A stretch of DNA of 56,073 nt from Arsukibacterium sp. (lineage in GTDB: Bacteria; Pseudomonadota; Gammaproteobacteria; Enterobacterales; Alteromonadaceae). This document shows positions 27,709-36,426 of the stretch, piece by piece. Location of the stretch: the NCBI RefSeq assembly GCF_018402695.1, contig NZ_JAGYIM010000017.1:1-56073 (forward strand), given 5' to 3'. The first letter of the stretch is position 1. Every line of letters begins with the position of its first letter. The notes below the pieces were generated by a model. It was not told the DNA's origin, searched no databases, and saw only the letters and a list, made by a program, of their open reading frames with translations. The translations under genes were made by a program, and so were the position numbers.

Positions 27709-28764
27709 CTAATCGAGCAGACCCGAGCGGGTTATTGCTGTGCCAACAGCGCGTAAAGCCGCTTCCGCCTCGGCGGTACTCAATGGCCCGCGTGTGCAGG
27801 CAGCGACAACCACAGGCCGCTTGCGGTTCGGTTTTGCCCACACTATGCCAACATCACAGGCTCGCCGGTGCTGAGTGCCGGTTTTATGCGCAAAACGAAT
27901 ACCCTCCGGCAGGGTTGCCTGCAGACGATTACCACCGGTCGTAATGGACTCCATCGTATCCAGCAGTTTGGCGGTATACTTCTCAGACAATAGCGCCCCG
28001 CCAACCAACAGCTCCAGATATTGCCCCACGCCACGCATCGAGCCAGAGTTATAGGTAGTAGCGTAATAGGCGTCAAAGGCGCTGTCCAGGTCTGGCTGTC
28101 CCAGTTCTGCCCGCGTTACCCCAAACAATTCAGCAATTACATTAGCCCGACCTTCAGGATCGCTGGCTTTCTGGATGCGGAAAAACTCGGTAGATGCAAA
28201 TTCATGCGCCCCCTTATGAAACTCGCTGTAGGCCAGACGCCGCACATCGGCCAAGGTGGTGATCGGGCCAACATAATTCAGTTCCAGTGCCGCAATAGTG
28301 TTGTTAATGTTGTCCAGCCCCAAGGTGCGGATCACCATGTCTGTGGCGGTGTTATCACTTTCGATCACCATTTTTCGGTAAAGCTGATGCAGGGTGAATA
28401 CCGTACCAACCTCGGACCAGTTGGTATTGCCCGCACCATCAACATAATCCGAGTAGTCCAGCGTTACCTTATCATCAAGTGTCAACTTGCCCTGCTCCAC
28501 CTGGGAGTAGAGCGCAACAGCGATGAACACCTTGACGCTGGAAGCCAGATACCAAGGCGAGTCGGCACGTAACGCTACCTCCTCGCCGCTGTCGATGTCC
28601 TTGATGTACACACTGAGATCACCGGAAAAAGCCCGGTCGGCTGCCGCAAGATCATTAGCCAGGCGTGTCTGCCAGGAGGAAGCCGCAACGGACGGTGCCA
28701 TCAACGGTAACAGCATTAGCGGCAGCAGCACAAATCGCACTATTCGGCTTGTCATAACTCTCAC
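27709..28764 (-). CDS. Class A beta-lactamase-like serine hydrolase
   Basis: 351 residues with a signal peptide ending near ASS (about residue 29). The three active-site motifs of penicillin-recognising enzymes are present: S-S-V-K at 75-78, S-D-N at 136-138 and K-T-G at 294-296. I cannot find the class A general-base motif E-x-x-L-N in the expected place, and residues 150-240 are longer than in typical enzymes (usual length about 290). It may therefore be a peptidase-like relative rather than an antibiotic-degrading enzyme. It overlaps the upstream acyltransferase-like gene by four bases. Confidence 0.75.
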   Translation of the reverse strand: MRVMTSRIVRFVLLPLMLLPLMAPSVAASSWQTRLANDLAAADRAFSGDLSVYIKDIDSGEEVALRADSPWYLASSVKVFIAVALYSQVEQGKLTLDDKVTLDYSDYVDGAGNTNWSEVGTVFTLHQLYRKMVIESDNTATDMVIRTLGLDNINNTIAALELNYVGPITTLADVRRLAYSEFHKGAHEFASTEFFRIQKASDPEGRANVIAELFGVTRAELGQPDLDSAFDAYYATTYNSGSMRGVGQYLELLVGGALLSEKYTAKLLDTMESITTGGNRLQATLPEGIRFAHKTGTQHRRACDVGIVWAKPNRKRPVVVAACTRGPLSTAEAEAALRAVGTAITRSGLLD

Positions 28765-29903
28765 CTATATACTTTCACAAATTCAACAAGCTTGATCCAA
28801 ACAGCGGTGGCCAGGATCAGGCCCAACGTCAGCATCAACACGAAGTGGTACTCGACATTCTGCCAATAGCCCATCAGATAACGAAAGCCCACAAAAATAA
28901 CAACAATGTGAAAAATAAACGCTTGCAGGGCATTGGACCCAATCACCGTTAGTGGATACAACACCTTCGAGAGCAAGGGGCCACCCGCCACACAAAGGCC
29001 AATAATCAGAAACGCGCCCGCCATAGAAAACAGCATAAACGGCAGATCCGGTGGGTGCTTACCCACGTTGGCGGCAATCAGAGCAAGAGCTTGCGCCAGT
29101 TCCGGCGAGGCCAGCCACCAAAGAGACAGAAAGAGTAAGCTTGACACCAGTAACAAAGCCCCCGCCAGTGACAGACGCCAACGCAATTTGCCGTGACACC
29201 ACAGCAGCGCCTCCCCAATTAACAAGCCCAGCAGCACCAGTGGTCCGCGAGTCAACTGCCCCCAGACGTAATAGTCGTCATCCTCCACAAAAATGGCTCG
29301 TAGCTGCTGGCTGCCCCAGAAGGTCACATTATCTGCTACCCAAACACCCAGCAATGCCAGCGCAGCCGGGCTCAACAACCTTAAAATCAACGGCGTGCGG
29401 CGCCACAGTGGCAACAGGAACGGCACCCACATCAAGGCAAAGGCATAAAAACCAAGGATTTCTACAAAGGACGGAAAGTCGCGATATAGCAACGTGTCGA
29501 CAATATCTGCAGGCTGAAACAGGTAAAGCATTTCAGCCACCGTCAGCACTTTGTACCAGAAGAAGACTACCACGCCGCTTAGCAGCAATTTCAGCCGGAG
29601 GCGAGGCCATTGCTTTGTGCCAACCCGGGGCAGAAACGCCACAGCAAGGGCAATACCGAATACCATAACAAAGGTAGAAGACGAAAACTTGGTGATCAGA
29701 TGGATTGGGATCTGTCCATAGCCCGGCAACTCGTCAAAGCTCAGCATACCAATGACACTATGGCTGAGTATCATCAGCGCAACAGCAATGCCCCGGGCCA
29801 GATCAACCGAGCAAATACGTTCAGTCTGTCCGGGGATTGCAGGAGGACGAGCCAGCCATGACCACAATTGCCCCCTGGCTTGTCTCAGCCATTTTGCTTG
29901 CAT
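28761..29903 (-). CDS. Multi-pass acyltransferase-like membrane protein (OpgC/DUF1624-like)
   Basis: 380 residues from the ATG at 29903 (AGGAAAGG upstream). About ten membrane helices; the N-terminus SVDLARGIAVALMILSHSV is the typical start of OpgC, DUF1624 and acyltransferase-3-like membrane enzymes that move acyl groups onto envelope sugars. The stop overlaps the start of the serine hydrolase, so the pair is translationally coupled and probably acts on one envelope substrate; this is inference. The exact family is uncertain. Confidence 0.65.
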   Translation of the reverse strand: MQAKWLRQARGQLWSWLARPPAIPGQTERICSVDLARGIAVALMILSHSVIGMLSFDELPGYGQIPIHLITKFSSSTFVMVFGIALAVAFLPRVGTKQWPRLRLKLLLSGVVVFFWYKVLTVAEMLYLFQPADIVDTLLYRDFPSFVEILGFYAFALMWVPFLLPLWRRTPLILRLLSPAALALLGVWVADNVTFWGSQQLRAIFVEDDDYYVWGQLTRGPLVLLGLLIGEALLWCHGKLRWRLSLAGALLLVSSLLFLSLWWLASPELAQALALIAANVGKHPPDLPFMLFSMAGAFLIIGLCVAGGPLLSKVLYPLTVIGSNALQAFIFHIVVIFVGFRYLMGYWQNVEYHFVLMLTLGLILATAVWIKLVEFVKVYR

Positions 29904-29989
29904 CACATCCTTTCCTGTTGCTCCATCATCGCTGTATGTGTTGGCGGTATATTCCGGAAGTTAGCATAATTTACGTTGAACAACTGCAA

Positions 29990-30058
29990 CTAAGCAGTCA
30001 ACTTTCCGCTTAGAGTGACCTCCAGGGATCCGTAGCCGGTTCGGTAGCTAATATCCAT
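29990..30058 (-). other. Short ORF with a good ribosome site, possible gene remnant
   Basis: A 22-codon ORF (MDISYRTGYGSLEVTLSGKL...) preceded by AAAGGAGAAG at good spacing. No homology is recognised. It could be a leader peptide or a truncated gene in the otherwise empty 240 bases between the acyltransferase-like and VOC genes. Weak evidence. Confidence 0.25.
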
Positions 30059-30148
30059 GAGTGTCTTCTCCTTTTCACTAGGGCGTGTTGACCTGCGTTA
30101 ACCCAGAGACCTGAAACCTTAAAAGTTAAATTACATCTGATGGCCTGA

Positions 30149-30508
30149 TTACGCATAGGGTTCAGACCAAACCGCATATTCGTTGCCGTTTGGGTCTGTA
30201 AAGTGAAAGCGGCGTCCGCCGGGAAAGTCAAAAATGCTCTGGATTATCTGGCCGCCGGCCCCTGTTACTTTATCCAGAGTGTGTTCCAGCTCGCTACTAT
30301 ACAACACCACCAGCACACTGCCATTGCGGGTAGTCGCAACCTTGTCTGATTTAAAAAAACCGCCATCTAAGCCAGCATTCGCTATTGCCATGTAGTCCGG
30401 GCCATAATCGATAAACTCCCAGCCAAACACGGTACTGAAAAATATTTTGGTTTGTGCCAAATCGCGCGCCGGCATCTCCAGATAATTAATTTTGCCAGTC
30501 TGTTTCAT
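30149..30508 (-). CDS. VOC (glyoxalase/bleomycin-resistance) family protein
   Basis: 119 residues: INYLEMPARDLAQTKIFFSTVFGWEFIDYG at the start and GGRRFHFTDPNGNEYAVWSE at the end, the paired beta-alpha-beta VOC pattern with a C-terminal metal-site glutamate. Substrate unknown. The start overlaps the 3' end of the GNAT gene by 23 bases, so the three genes from 31363 down form one operon. Confidence 0.85.
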   Translation of the reverse strand: MKQTGKINYLEMPARDLAQTKIFFSTVFGWEFIDYGPDYMAIANAGLDGGFFKSDKVATTRNGSVLVVLYSSELEHTLDKVTGAGGQIIQSIFDFPGGRRFHFTDPNGNEYAVWSEPYA

Positions 30509-30968
30509 TATTCAGGTCCTCGTTGTCCAGTAGCATATAGACCATATTAGCATCTGATTTTTCGGGCTGTTCGCAAAACCCCAGGCTTTGATAAAGCGCC
30601 TGTGCCCGCACATTGTGCCGGTAAACGTTCAGGCTGAGTTGCTCTGCACCGCGTTGCCAGGCCAGCTTAATCAGCTGACGGCATAACTCCCGGGCAACGC
30701 CCTGCCCCCGCCACGCTGGGTTAGTAATAATTCTGGCCAGGTGATAACAGGCATCATTAATATTAATCAGCTGACCGAAACCAGCCAGGCTGCTCTGTGT
30801 TTTATAACAATAAGCATTATCCGGGCAAAACATAATTTCAGCGGCCAGCTGCACTGGCGTTAACGGGTAGCTTACCCGCGGTCCGGCCCAGGTCCGGCAG
30901 TCATCAGCGCTGCTTAACCAGGTACTTACTTCTGCCAAATCTGCCGCAGTGGCTTGCTCAATATTCAT
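30486..30968 (-). CDS. GNAT family N-acetyltransferase
   Basis: 160 residues. The acetyl-CoA loop is in LARIITNPAWRGQGVARELCRQL (R-G-Q-G-V-A), followed by QLSLNVYRHNVRAQALYQSLGF, the classic C-terminal GNAT strand. The substrate cannot be told. It overlaps the DUF393 gene by four bases upstream and the VOC gene by 23 bases downstream. Confidence 0.9.
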   Translation of the reverse strand: MNIEQATAADLAEVSTWLSSADDCRTWAGPRVSYPLTPVQLAAEIMFCPDNAYCYKTQSSLAGFGQLININDACYHLARIITNPAWRGQGVARELCRQLIKLAWQRGAEQLSLNVYRHNVRAQALYQSLGFCEQPEKSDANMVYMLLDNEDLNNETDWQN

Positions 30969-31363
30969 AAAAACCGGTCTTTTTCAGCCTCAGTCGGCAC
31001 TCTGCACTCATTTGCTTTGCCAAACAGTTTGTAACGGTTGCGGGCAAACAAACGATAACACCAATCCCTGGCGGAGCGAGGCACCACTTTTAATATGTTG
31101 AATAAGTACCAGTAGCCACTGAGGTCTTTGGTTATTTCCAGGGCCGCATCAGACCAGACATAGGCTTTACCATTTTTAACCAGTAAAAAGGTATCTGGCC
31201 CGGTGTCACTGATACCATAGGCATGCATTGTTTGTTTTGCCAGTTCGCTTTGCATCGGCGTAAACACAAAGTGTGCCGCAGGATCGCGTTTAATAATAAA
31301 GTTAACCGCGCCATTGCAAAAGTTACATACGCCATCAAATACCACTAAGTGTCTGTTATTCAT
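30965..31363 (-). CDS. DUF393 thiol-disulfide oxidoreductase-like protein
   Basis: 132 residues from the ATG at 31363 (an upstream start at 31396 adds 11 residues that the family lacks). The signature is VVFDGVCNFCNGAVNFIIKRD with the C-x-x-C pair, and the C-terminal YRLFARNRYKLFGK segment also fits DUF393 (YuxK-like). The family is thioredoxin-like; the role is unknown. It is the last core-type gene before the cassette array. Confidence 0.9.
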   Translation of the reverse strand: MNNRHLVVFDGVCNFCNGAVNFIIKRDPAAHFVFTPMQSELAKQTMHAYGISDTGPDTFLLVKNGKAYVWSDAALEITKDLSGYWYLFNILKVVPRSARDWCYRLFARNRYKLFGKANECRVPTEAEKDRFL

Positions 31364-31684
31364 AATTGCTGTGTCGTTGTCGCAAACCCTAGCCAATAAT
31401 GTTGAACCATGCCAGCATGGCTATAATTTGCACTAGTGGTGCTGTGTAATTAAGAGGTTCTCCTGCTCTGGCTCGGCGCCAGTATGGTTCTATCAACTAC
31501 AACCAGAATATTCTGCATGAAAATACGGTGGATTGTGATCGTTAAAATACATAGCAATCCAAATTCCGTAAAATCGGCTGATTACTGGCATCGTATTCAT
31601 CCCACTGAAAAGCATAGCTTCATCATATTGCATCAACACGAGGAGTCAAATCTGGCATAAAGCCAATATTTAGTGGCGGCTATT
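31364..31684. other. Gene-free junction between chromosome and integron array
   Basis: About 320 bases with no convincing ORF, RNA or repeat. It includes the DUF393 promoter side and the outer flank of the last attC-like site. The distal edge of the array lies here. Confidence 0.6.
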
Positions 31685-31760
31685 GCCTAGCCAAGTGAAG
31701 AAAAGGCCGGCTAGTGGAAGCCCGCCAGCATTTTTTTGTTGGCGATAGAACTTGTTTGCT
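31685..31760 (-). repeat. attC 1, degenerate terminal site
   Basis: Imperfect attC: GCCTAGC at the left in place of the usual -AAC core and GTTTGCT at the right, with the inner hairpin CGCCAGC...GTTGGCG as in attC 2. It is the most distal site found. Confidence 0.5.
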
Positions 31761-31769
31761 ATATGCCAC

Positions 31770-32123
31770 TTACTCTGGCTCATTGAACTTATCAAAATCA
31801 AACTTAAACCTTATGTCGAAACAGCGCTCTTTATAGCTTGACCGATTAAATTGCCAAGTTCTGACTGCCCTCAAAGACTCCCTATCAAATAATCTAAAAG
31901 GCATAGAGTCAGTGATAACTGTTTCAGCTACCTTACCGCTATCGTCAACCATGACTCGAATATCGACAAAACCTAATCCGCTAAACCTTTCAGTATACAT
32001 AGGCCACCTAGGAATAATCGCACTAAGCAGTTCAAATTTCTCATCAGAACAAGACTCAACCTCATATTCATCGGTTACAACGAACGTAAGCAGTGTTGAA
32101 GCGAAAAGTATCTCAATCATCAT
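31770..32123 (-). CDS. Cassette 1: TonB C-terminal-like protein
   Basis: 117 residues with an N-terminal hydrophobic segment and the TonB C-terminal fold: GFVDIRVMVDDSGKVAETVI, FDRESLRAVRTWQF. Such domains occur at the end of energy transducers but also as free periplasmic proteins. There is no proline-rich spacer or full TonB anchor, so it is not a complete TonB. Its stop is ten bases from attC 1. Confidence 0.7.
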   Translation of the reverse strand: MMIEILFASTLLTFVVTDEYEVESCSDEKFELLSAIIPRWPMYTERFSGLGFVDIRVMVDDSGKVAETVITDSMPFRLFDRESLRAVRTWQFNRSSYKERCFDIRFKFDFDKFNEPE

Positions 32124-32126
32124 GGC

Positions 32127-32217
32127 ATAGAACGCCCAAATTTAGCGCGGAAAGCGGCGCAGCGAGTTGACGACGCAGCCAGCGCTGTTTGCTGGCGATA
32201 ATATTTTTTTGATACGC
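32127..32217 (-). repeat. attC 2, core damaged
   Basis: Same attC type as 53295-53385 but with left core ATAGAAC and right core GATACGC where GTTAGGC is expected. Probably poor or inactive for excision. Confidence 0.75.
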
Positions 32218-32218
32218 A

Positions 32219-32533
32219 TTAGATGAACCAAAATAAAGTGAAGCAAGCGAAAGGTATATAACCAATAACCGTCCCAAGTGCAGATTGAAGCGGTATTCCT
32301 TTAACAATCCCTCGGGTACAAAAATACAAACCAAATAGCACGGGAATGGGATAAAAAGCCATAATAGAGGCATAAAATGGGTCCTTCCACGTTGCAACGG
32401 ACTCATGCGCGTCCCAAAGACCAATAGAAGCATAAAGCATAACTGGCCAGGCCATCATTAAACACAACGGTACAACTAGCGGAATGGAAATAACAACTCC
32501 GACAGATTTTTTAATTAGCTGATCACTTTCCAA
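32219..32533 (-). CDS. Cassette 2: small membrane protein, unknown
   Basis: 104 residues from a TTG start. Three hydrophobic helices (VGVVISIPLVVPLCLMMAWP, FYASIMAFYPIPVLFGLYF, ALGTVIGYIPFACFTLFWF). No family is recognised. It is flanked by attC sites on both sides and read away from the presumed integrase. Confidence 0.65.
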   Translation of the reverse strand: MESDQLIKKSVGVVISIPLVVPLCLMMAWPVMLYASIGLWDAHESVATWKDPFYASIMAFYPIPVLFGLYFCTRGIVKGIPLQSALGTVIGYIPFACFTLFWFI

Positions 32534-32560
32534 TATTCAATCCGTTGCTGGCAAAATCAA

Positions 32561-32648
32561 GCGTATCGCAAAGCACACGGGCGTTGAGACGCGTAGCTGG
32601 GTTGGTGTCCCAGCGACCAACAGGAGCAAGTGATGCGTATTTTTATGT
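32561..32648 (-). repeat. attC 3, core damaged
   Basis: Same type as attC 8, 17 and 20 (AAAGCACACGGGCG... body) but with GTATC and TTTATGT in place of the AAC and GTTATGC cores. Confidence 0.75.
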
Positions 32649-32981
32649 TTTTTTGAGCAATACATCCACGACCTCTATTGCTTCTTTTAAATTTGCACCT
32701 GTGAATTTTCGATAAAGCCTGATGGCTTTTAATCTATGGCCTTCATCTAGGGCCTTACGCACTTCAGGAGGGACAAAAGTGGGGTCATTTAACTCAATAC
32801 CAGCAAGCTTAATGAGTGCACCTAATGTGATCTCCAAGTAACGAATTCTTTTTTGATACTGCACAAATTGCCATGACAGCAGAAATAAACCTGCAACCAT
32901 CAGTACTGGGACTAAAAAATCAGAAAATATAACCAAACCACCCATTAGTGTTGTGTAAAAAGATTCTAAATAAACAGCCAA
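32643..32981 (-). CDS. Cassette 3: membrane-anchored protein with L7/L12-like C-terminus
   Basis: 112 residues from a TTG with AAGGA nine bases upstream. One N-terminal membrane helix (GGLVIFSDFLVPVLMVAGLF), a short coiled segment, then VRKALDEGHRLKAIRLYRKFTG...LKEAIEVVDVLL, which resembles the ribosomal L7/L12 C-terminal fold found in several small bacterial proteins. Function unknown. Confidence 0.65.
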   Translation of the reverse strand: MAVYLESFYTTLMGGLVIFSDFLVPVLMVAGLFLLSWQFVQYQKRIRYLEITLGALIKLAGIELNDPTFVPPEVRKALDEGHRLKAIRLYRKFTGANLKEAIEVVDVLLKKT

Positions 32982-33030
32982 ATCATCAATTCCTTACAAT
33001 ACTGTTCTTACCCATAAAAAGTAGACACTC

Positions 33031-33096
33031 GGTTATGCGCATTTGCGACAAATTGGAGCGCAGCGGAAATTTGTCCGAAACATGCGCTTGTTAAGT
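33031..33096 (-). repeat. attC 4, left core damaged
   Basis: Short attC with right core GTTAAGT and a left core reading GGTTATG instead of RYYYAAC. The body shows AAATTGGAGCGCAGCGGAAATTT symmetry. Confidence 0.65.
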
Positions 33097-33101
33097 TGCG
33101 A

Positions 33102-34469
33102 CTATTCTAAATTAACAACATAGTTAGTTGGATGAAAAAGGCTCTGGTAATCTGGTTTCATTACAACGGATTTTTGAAAAGCGTTTAACGCCTCTTTATG
33201 ATATCCCGAACTAAAATAGCCTAGCGCAAGGCCATCATAAACCTCTGGCATTTCGGGAAAGTTTTCAGTTAAATACTCAAAGAAGAAGATTGATTCTTCA
33301 GGTTTTCCAGCACTAATTAAATTTCTACCCAAATCCGTCAACACTCGACCAATAAAAGTGTCGTATCCTTCAGCTTTATATCTAGGCTTAAACTCTTCAT
33401 TAAACCTTTTCTTGCCAATTTGCTCGTACAATTTATAGGCAAAAGTCGAAGGAGGAACACGAGGTGCTTCAATTTCACCCTCATGCATTAACCCCATGAT
33501 TCGACCAGAGATCTCTTCAGCTACTAAACCGTCAGTGTTAGCAAGTACGCAAACCCATACTCCACTTAGGAAATTTATTTCTACTGCGGTGCTTACACCT
33601 TTACCCCCACCAAACGCAACCCATTGTGAATTATCTTTTTGTAAGTTTTTAAAAAAGGTCAATGAAGATTTGGATAAAAGTTTCCCATTAAAAAGTTGTT
33701 GATAGAACAACATTAAGTCTGTAGCAGAATAAAAACCTCCTCCGGCTGGACCTTTATGCTCTCTTTGATCCTTATCGACTAGAACTTGCTGACCGTCATA
33801 ATTGAAATGATAAAGTTCAGCCATAACCTTTGGCATTACTCCAGTTTCAAGAGAAGTGGCACGCACTTTAGACATAATCATTATTTCAACAAGCGCCCAA
33901 TAATCTTTGTTGTAGGCTTTCTCTAGAATTGCGCCAAGAAGAACATAGCCCATATTTGAATACCGCCGGTCACTGCCTGGTTCAAACAATAGCTCTGAAT
34001 CATTCACCAACGTAATTGTCTTAGCAATAGTGTCGTAAAGGCGAAAGTTTGTCCGGTATTCAGCATTAAAAACATCAGGGATGCCTGATGTATGTCGCAA
34101 TAAATGGACAACTTTAACCTTGTTTGAAATATCAATTGGAAGATCTGAAACGTATTTGACTAACGGTTCATCAAGCCCGATTAAACCGTCATCAACTGCT
34201 TGCAACACTAAAACAGCGGTTAAATCTTTTTGAATTGAACCTATATCAAATAGAGTATCTGCTTGATGTTTTATCCCTTCATCTAAGTTGGCGTAGCCTA
34301 CGGATGATTCGAAAATTTTGTTTTGATTTTCAAATACAAGTACGTTTCCTGAAAACCAGCCAAGCTCTTGATATTGCTTAACTAATTTTTGAATATTACT
34401 AGCCTGATTTGCATAAGTAGTGGCTGAGAATATAAACAAGAAAATGGTAAATAAAATTATCCTTAACAC
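33102..34469 (-). CDS. Cassette 4: class C-like serine hydrolase with TPR tail
   Basis: 455 residues from GTG (AAGGAA upstream), with a signal peptide (LRIILFTIFLFIFSATTYA). The beta-lactamase/transpeptidase-like domain has S-I-Q-K in FDIGSIQKDLTAVLVLQA and the Y-S-N motif in YSNMGYVLLGAILEKAYN. After about residue 350 come TPR-like helices (LISAGKPEESIFFFEYLTEN, YHKEALNAFQKSVVMKPDY). It is probably an esterase or peptidase of this superfamily; nothing shows antibiotic hydrolysis. At 1.4 kb it is the largest cassette gene here. Its attC partner upstream is split by an IS1182-like element. Confidence 0.8.
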   Translation of the reverse strand: MLRIILFTIFLFIFSATTYANQASNIQKLVKQYQELGWFSGNVLVFENQNKIFESSVGYANLDEGIKHQADTLFDIGSIQKDLTAVLVLQAVDDGLIGLDEPLVKYVSDLPIDISNKVKVVHLLRHTSGIPDVFNAEYRTNFRLYDTIAKTITLVNDSELLFEPGSDRRYSNMGYVLLGAILEKAYNKDYWALVEIMIMSKVRATSLETGVMPKVMAELYHFNYDGQQVLVDKDQREHKGPAGGGFYSATDLMLFYQQLFNGKLLSKSSLTFFKNLQKDNSQWVAFGGGKGVSTAVEINFLSGVWVCVLANTDGLVAEEISGRIMGLMHEGEIEAPRVPPSTFAYKLYEQIGKKRFNEEFKPRYKAEGYDTFIGRVLTDLGRNLISAGKPEESIFFFEYLTENFPEMPEVYDGLALGYFSSGYHKEALNAFQKSVVMKPDYQSLFHPTNYVVNLE

Positions 34470-34497
34470 AAGAATTCCTTACTGAGACTTATATAGC

Positions 34498-34504
34498 ACC
34501 TAAC
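34498..34504 (-). repeat. attC 5, left fragment (core ACCTAAC)
   Basis: The left simple site of an attC, ending in AAC at 34502-34504 where the IS1182-like element starts. The rest of the site resumes at 36339. Confidence 0.7.
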
Positions 34505-36338
34505 GAGCCTGTAGAAAAACCTGTTAAGTGCACAGCATTTCTACTCAGGCTATTCTGTTTATTATTTGTTAGCGACTTTGCATGCTTTTGGCGGGAATTT
34601 CAAGACAAGATTTATTGGATGCCATTTCACTTAAACAGCTGCTTTAGTTGGCCTTGTTGGGCACTATCGACAGCCTGTTTACCCTAACTTACCGTATCGA
34701 CTTACCTTCTCCAAATTATGCACTAAACAATACAACTGCCATTGGCCTTGCACTTTGGTTTTGCCGCGCAAACTAAACCGGTTTAGCCTTTTATTGGTGC
34801 CGATATTGCCAAACACCGGCTCCACTACCGACATTCTATGGCTGTATATCTGCTTGCCTGCCTCACTATCTACCCGCTGTTTCATCCAGTCGGTGTAATT
34901 CGGTGGTGCATTGGCTTTGAGTAAAAATGACACCTGACGGCCATTACCGTTTCGGTGATTGGCTGACTCTGGTGTGAGCATACATTGCTCTTTTAAATCA
35001 CAGTGCCTGCATTGCAACAGCCGACCGCCAAACAAAGCGCGTTGTTGGCCGTCCGGCTCTGGCCTGGTGCCCCGACAGGGTAACGATTTTCCCGCCGGGC
35101 AAATACAGGTCATGGCTATCGGGTCAAACTCAAAAACACTGGAGGGGAAGATAGGCTTTTGCCCCTTTGCCTTGTCCTGATGCCGCTTGCCGTATTTTTG
35201 CTTTTGCTCGCTGAATTTCGGGTCACGTTTTCTAAACTGGTTATCCGGCACATAGCCGTTTATTTGCTGCTGATACAGGTAATGGTTGTTAGCCTCATTA
35301 GCAAAACCGGTGTCGGCCGTCACGATAGTGTTACCGGCAAAGATATTGTCGCTTATCCCCATACTTTTATAGCGCTGTTTTATCTTTTCCAGCACCGGCA
35401 CTAAGGTGTGGTGCTCTTGCCCTTCACCGAAGGCTTGCGCGTCCACAATAATCTGATGCTTCTTATCCACCGCTGCCACGCCGTTATAGCCCTGAATGGT
35501 GCCTTTGCTGGTGGTCATTTTGGCTGATTCATTATCGGTGATGTTACTTTTCACTTCCGTGCGTTTTTTGCCCCGGCCCATCCGTGGACTGGCGGTCTTT
35601 AAAAAGTCAGTAATCTTGTCATGCGCCTTATTCAGCGTGTCTATGCTTTGCTGGTGCCGGGCTTTACGCACTTCATCTGCACTGGCTTGCTCATCCAGCT
35701 TTTTATGTTGCTCCAAGTGGTAGCGGATTTGCCGCTTTAACTTATCCCGCTTTGCCGCCAACTCTTTAAATGTGCCAGACCATTCCTTAGCGGCATTCGA
35801 AGACATTTTGCATCCCGGGGCTGGCCTTCCAGTCTATCGCGAACAGTTCGTTGCCCAGCAAACCCTGCTGATGGCACACCAGCAACACCTGCTCAAACAA
35901 CTGGGCAATTTGTATTGACGAGCTACTAACAAAGGCCGCTATCGTCGTAAAGTGCGGTACGGTATCGCAAGACAGCGCTTTAAAGATGATGTTGGTTTCG
36001 CAGCACCACTGTATTTCGCGGCTAGAGGTAATACCTTTGGAGTAAGCAAACAAAATGATTTTCAAAAGCACCGCCGGGTCATACGCCGGGCGGCCGTTAT
36101 CTTCATTCTGGTATTTGCAGTGAAATATCGACAGGTCGAATTTGTTATCAATCAGGTAATGAATAGCATGTTCAAAAGTGCCGGGCTGCAGTTGGTCGAG
36201 ATAATTAATCACTACCATGGCGCTCTGGTTGTAATCGTAAGGAATGTATTTAGGCATTAGGCGTTGTCCACTTTTTAATCAGACAACGCTATTTGATCAC
36301 AAACTTGATCAGCTGAAAAGAGGTTTTTCTACAGCCTC
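34505..36338 (-). mobile_element. IS1182-like insertion sequence inside attC 5
   Basis: 1834 bases. Ends are inverted repeats: GAGCCTGTAGAAAAACCT at the left and GAGGCTGTAGAAAAACCT (reverse of right end), 17 of 18 matching. The triplet AAC is present on both sides (34502-34504 and 36339-36341). Removing the element plus one AAC restores CCTAACGCCCGCC, as in the intact attC at 49012. An 8-bp GCGTTGTC hairpin lies upstream of the transposase. Confidence 0.8.
34679..36257 (-). pseudogene. IS1182-family transposase, frameshifted
   Basis: Two ORFs (36257-35787 and 35806-34679) are the N- and C-terminal parts of one DDE transposase. The N-part has FDLSIFHCKYQNEDNGRPAYDP and ends FAID; the C-part starts CKMSSNAAKEWSGTFKELA, which normally follows FAIDG directly, and carries the second and third catalytic regions (VTADTGFANEANN, RMSVVEPVFGNIG). 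About 16 extra bases around 35815-35832 (a CTGG-AAGG-CCAG near-palindrome) break the frame. The copy is probably inactive. Confidence 0.85.
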
Positions 36339-36415
36339 AACGCCCGCCACAAACGCGAGCAACGTGTTGCGAGTCGAGCGCCCAAAGGGCGCGTTTTTGA
36401 TGGCGATTGTTAGGG
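36339..36415 (-). repeat. attC 5, main part
   Basis: Continues attC 5 after the IS1182-like element and ends with core GTTAGGG. Nearly identical to attC 22 (49012-49092). Confidence 0.8.
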
Positions 36416-36426
36416 AACAACACCAC

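Noticed and set aside
28021..28572. 183-codon plus-strand ORF opposite the serine hydrolase
   Set aside because: Lies wholly antisense to a gene with three conserved motifs; no start signals.
27709..28764. Calling the serine hydrolase an antibiotic resistance gene
   Set aside because: General-base motif not found and unusual length; motifs alone do not show beta-lactam hydrolysis.
29051..29668. 205-codon plus-strand ORF inside the acyltransferase-like gene
   Set aside because: Antisense shadow of a membrane protein gene; composition is not protein-like and there is no ribosome site.
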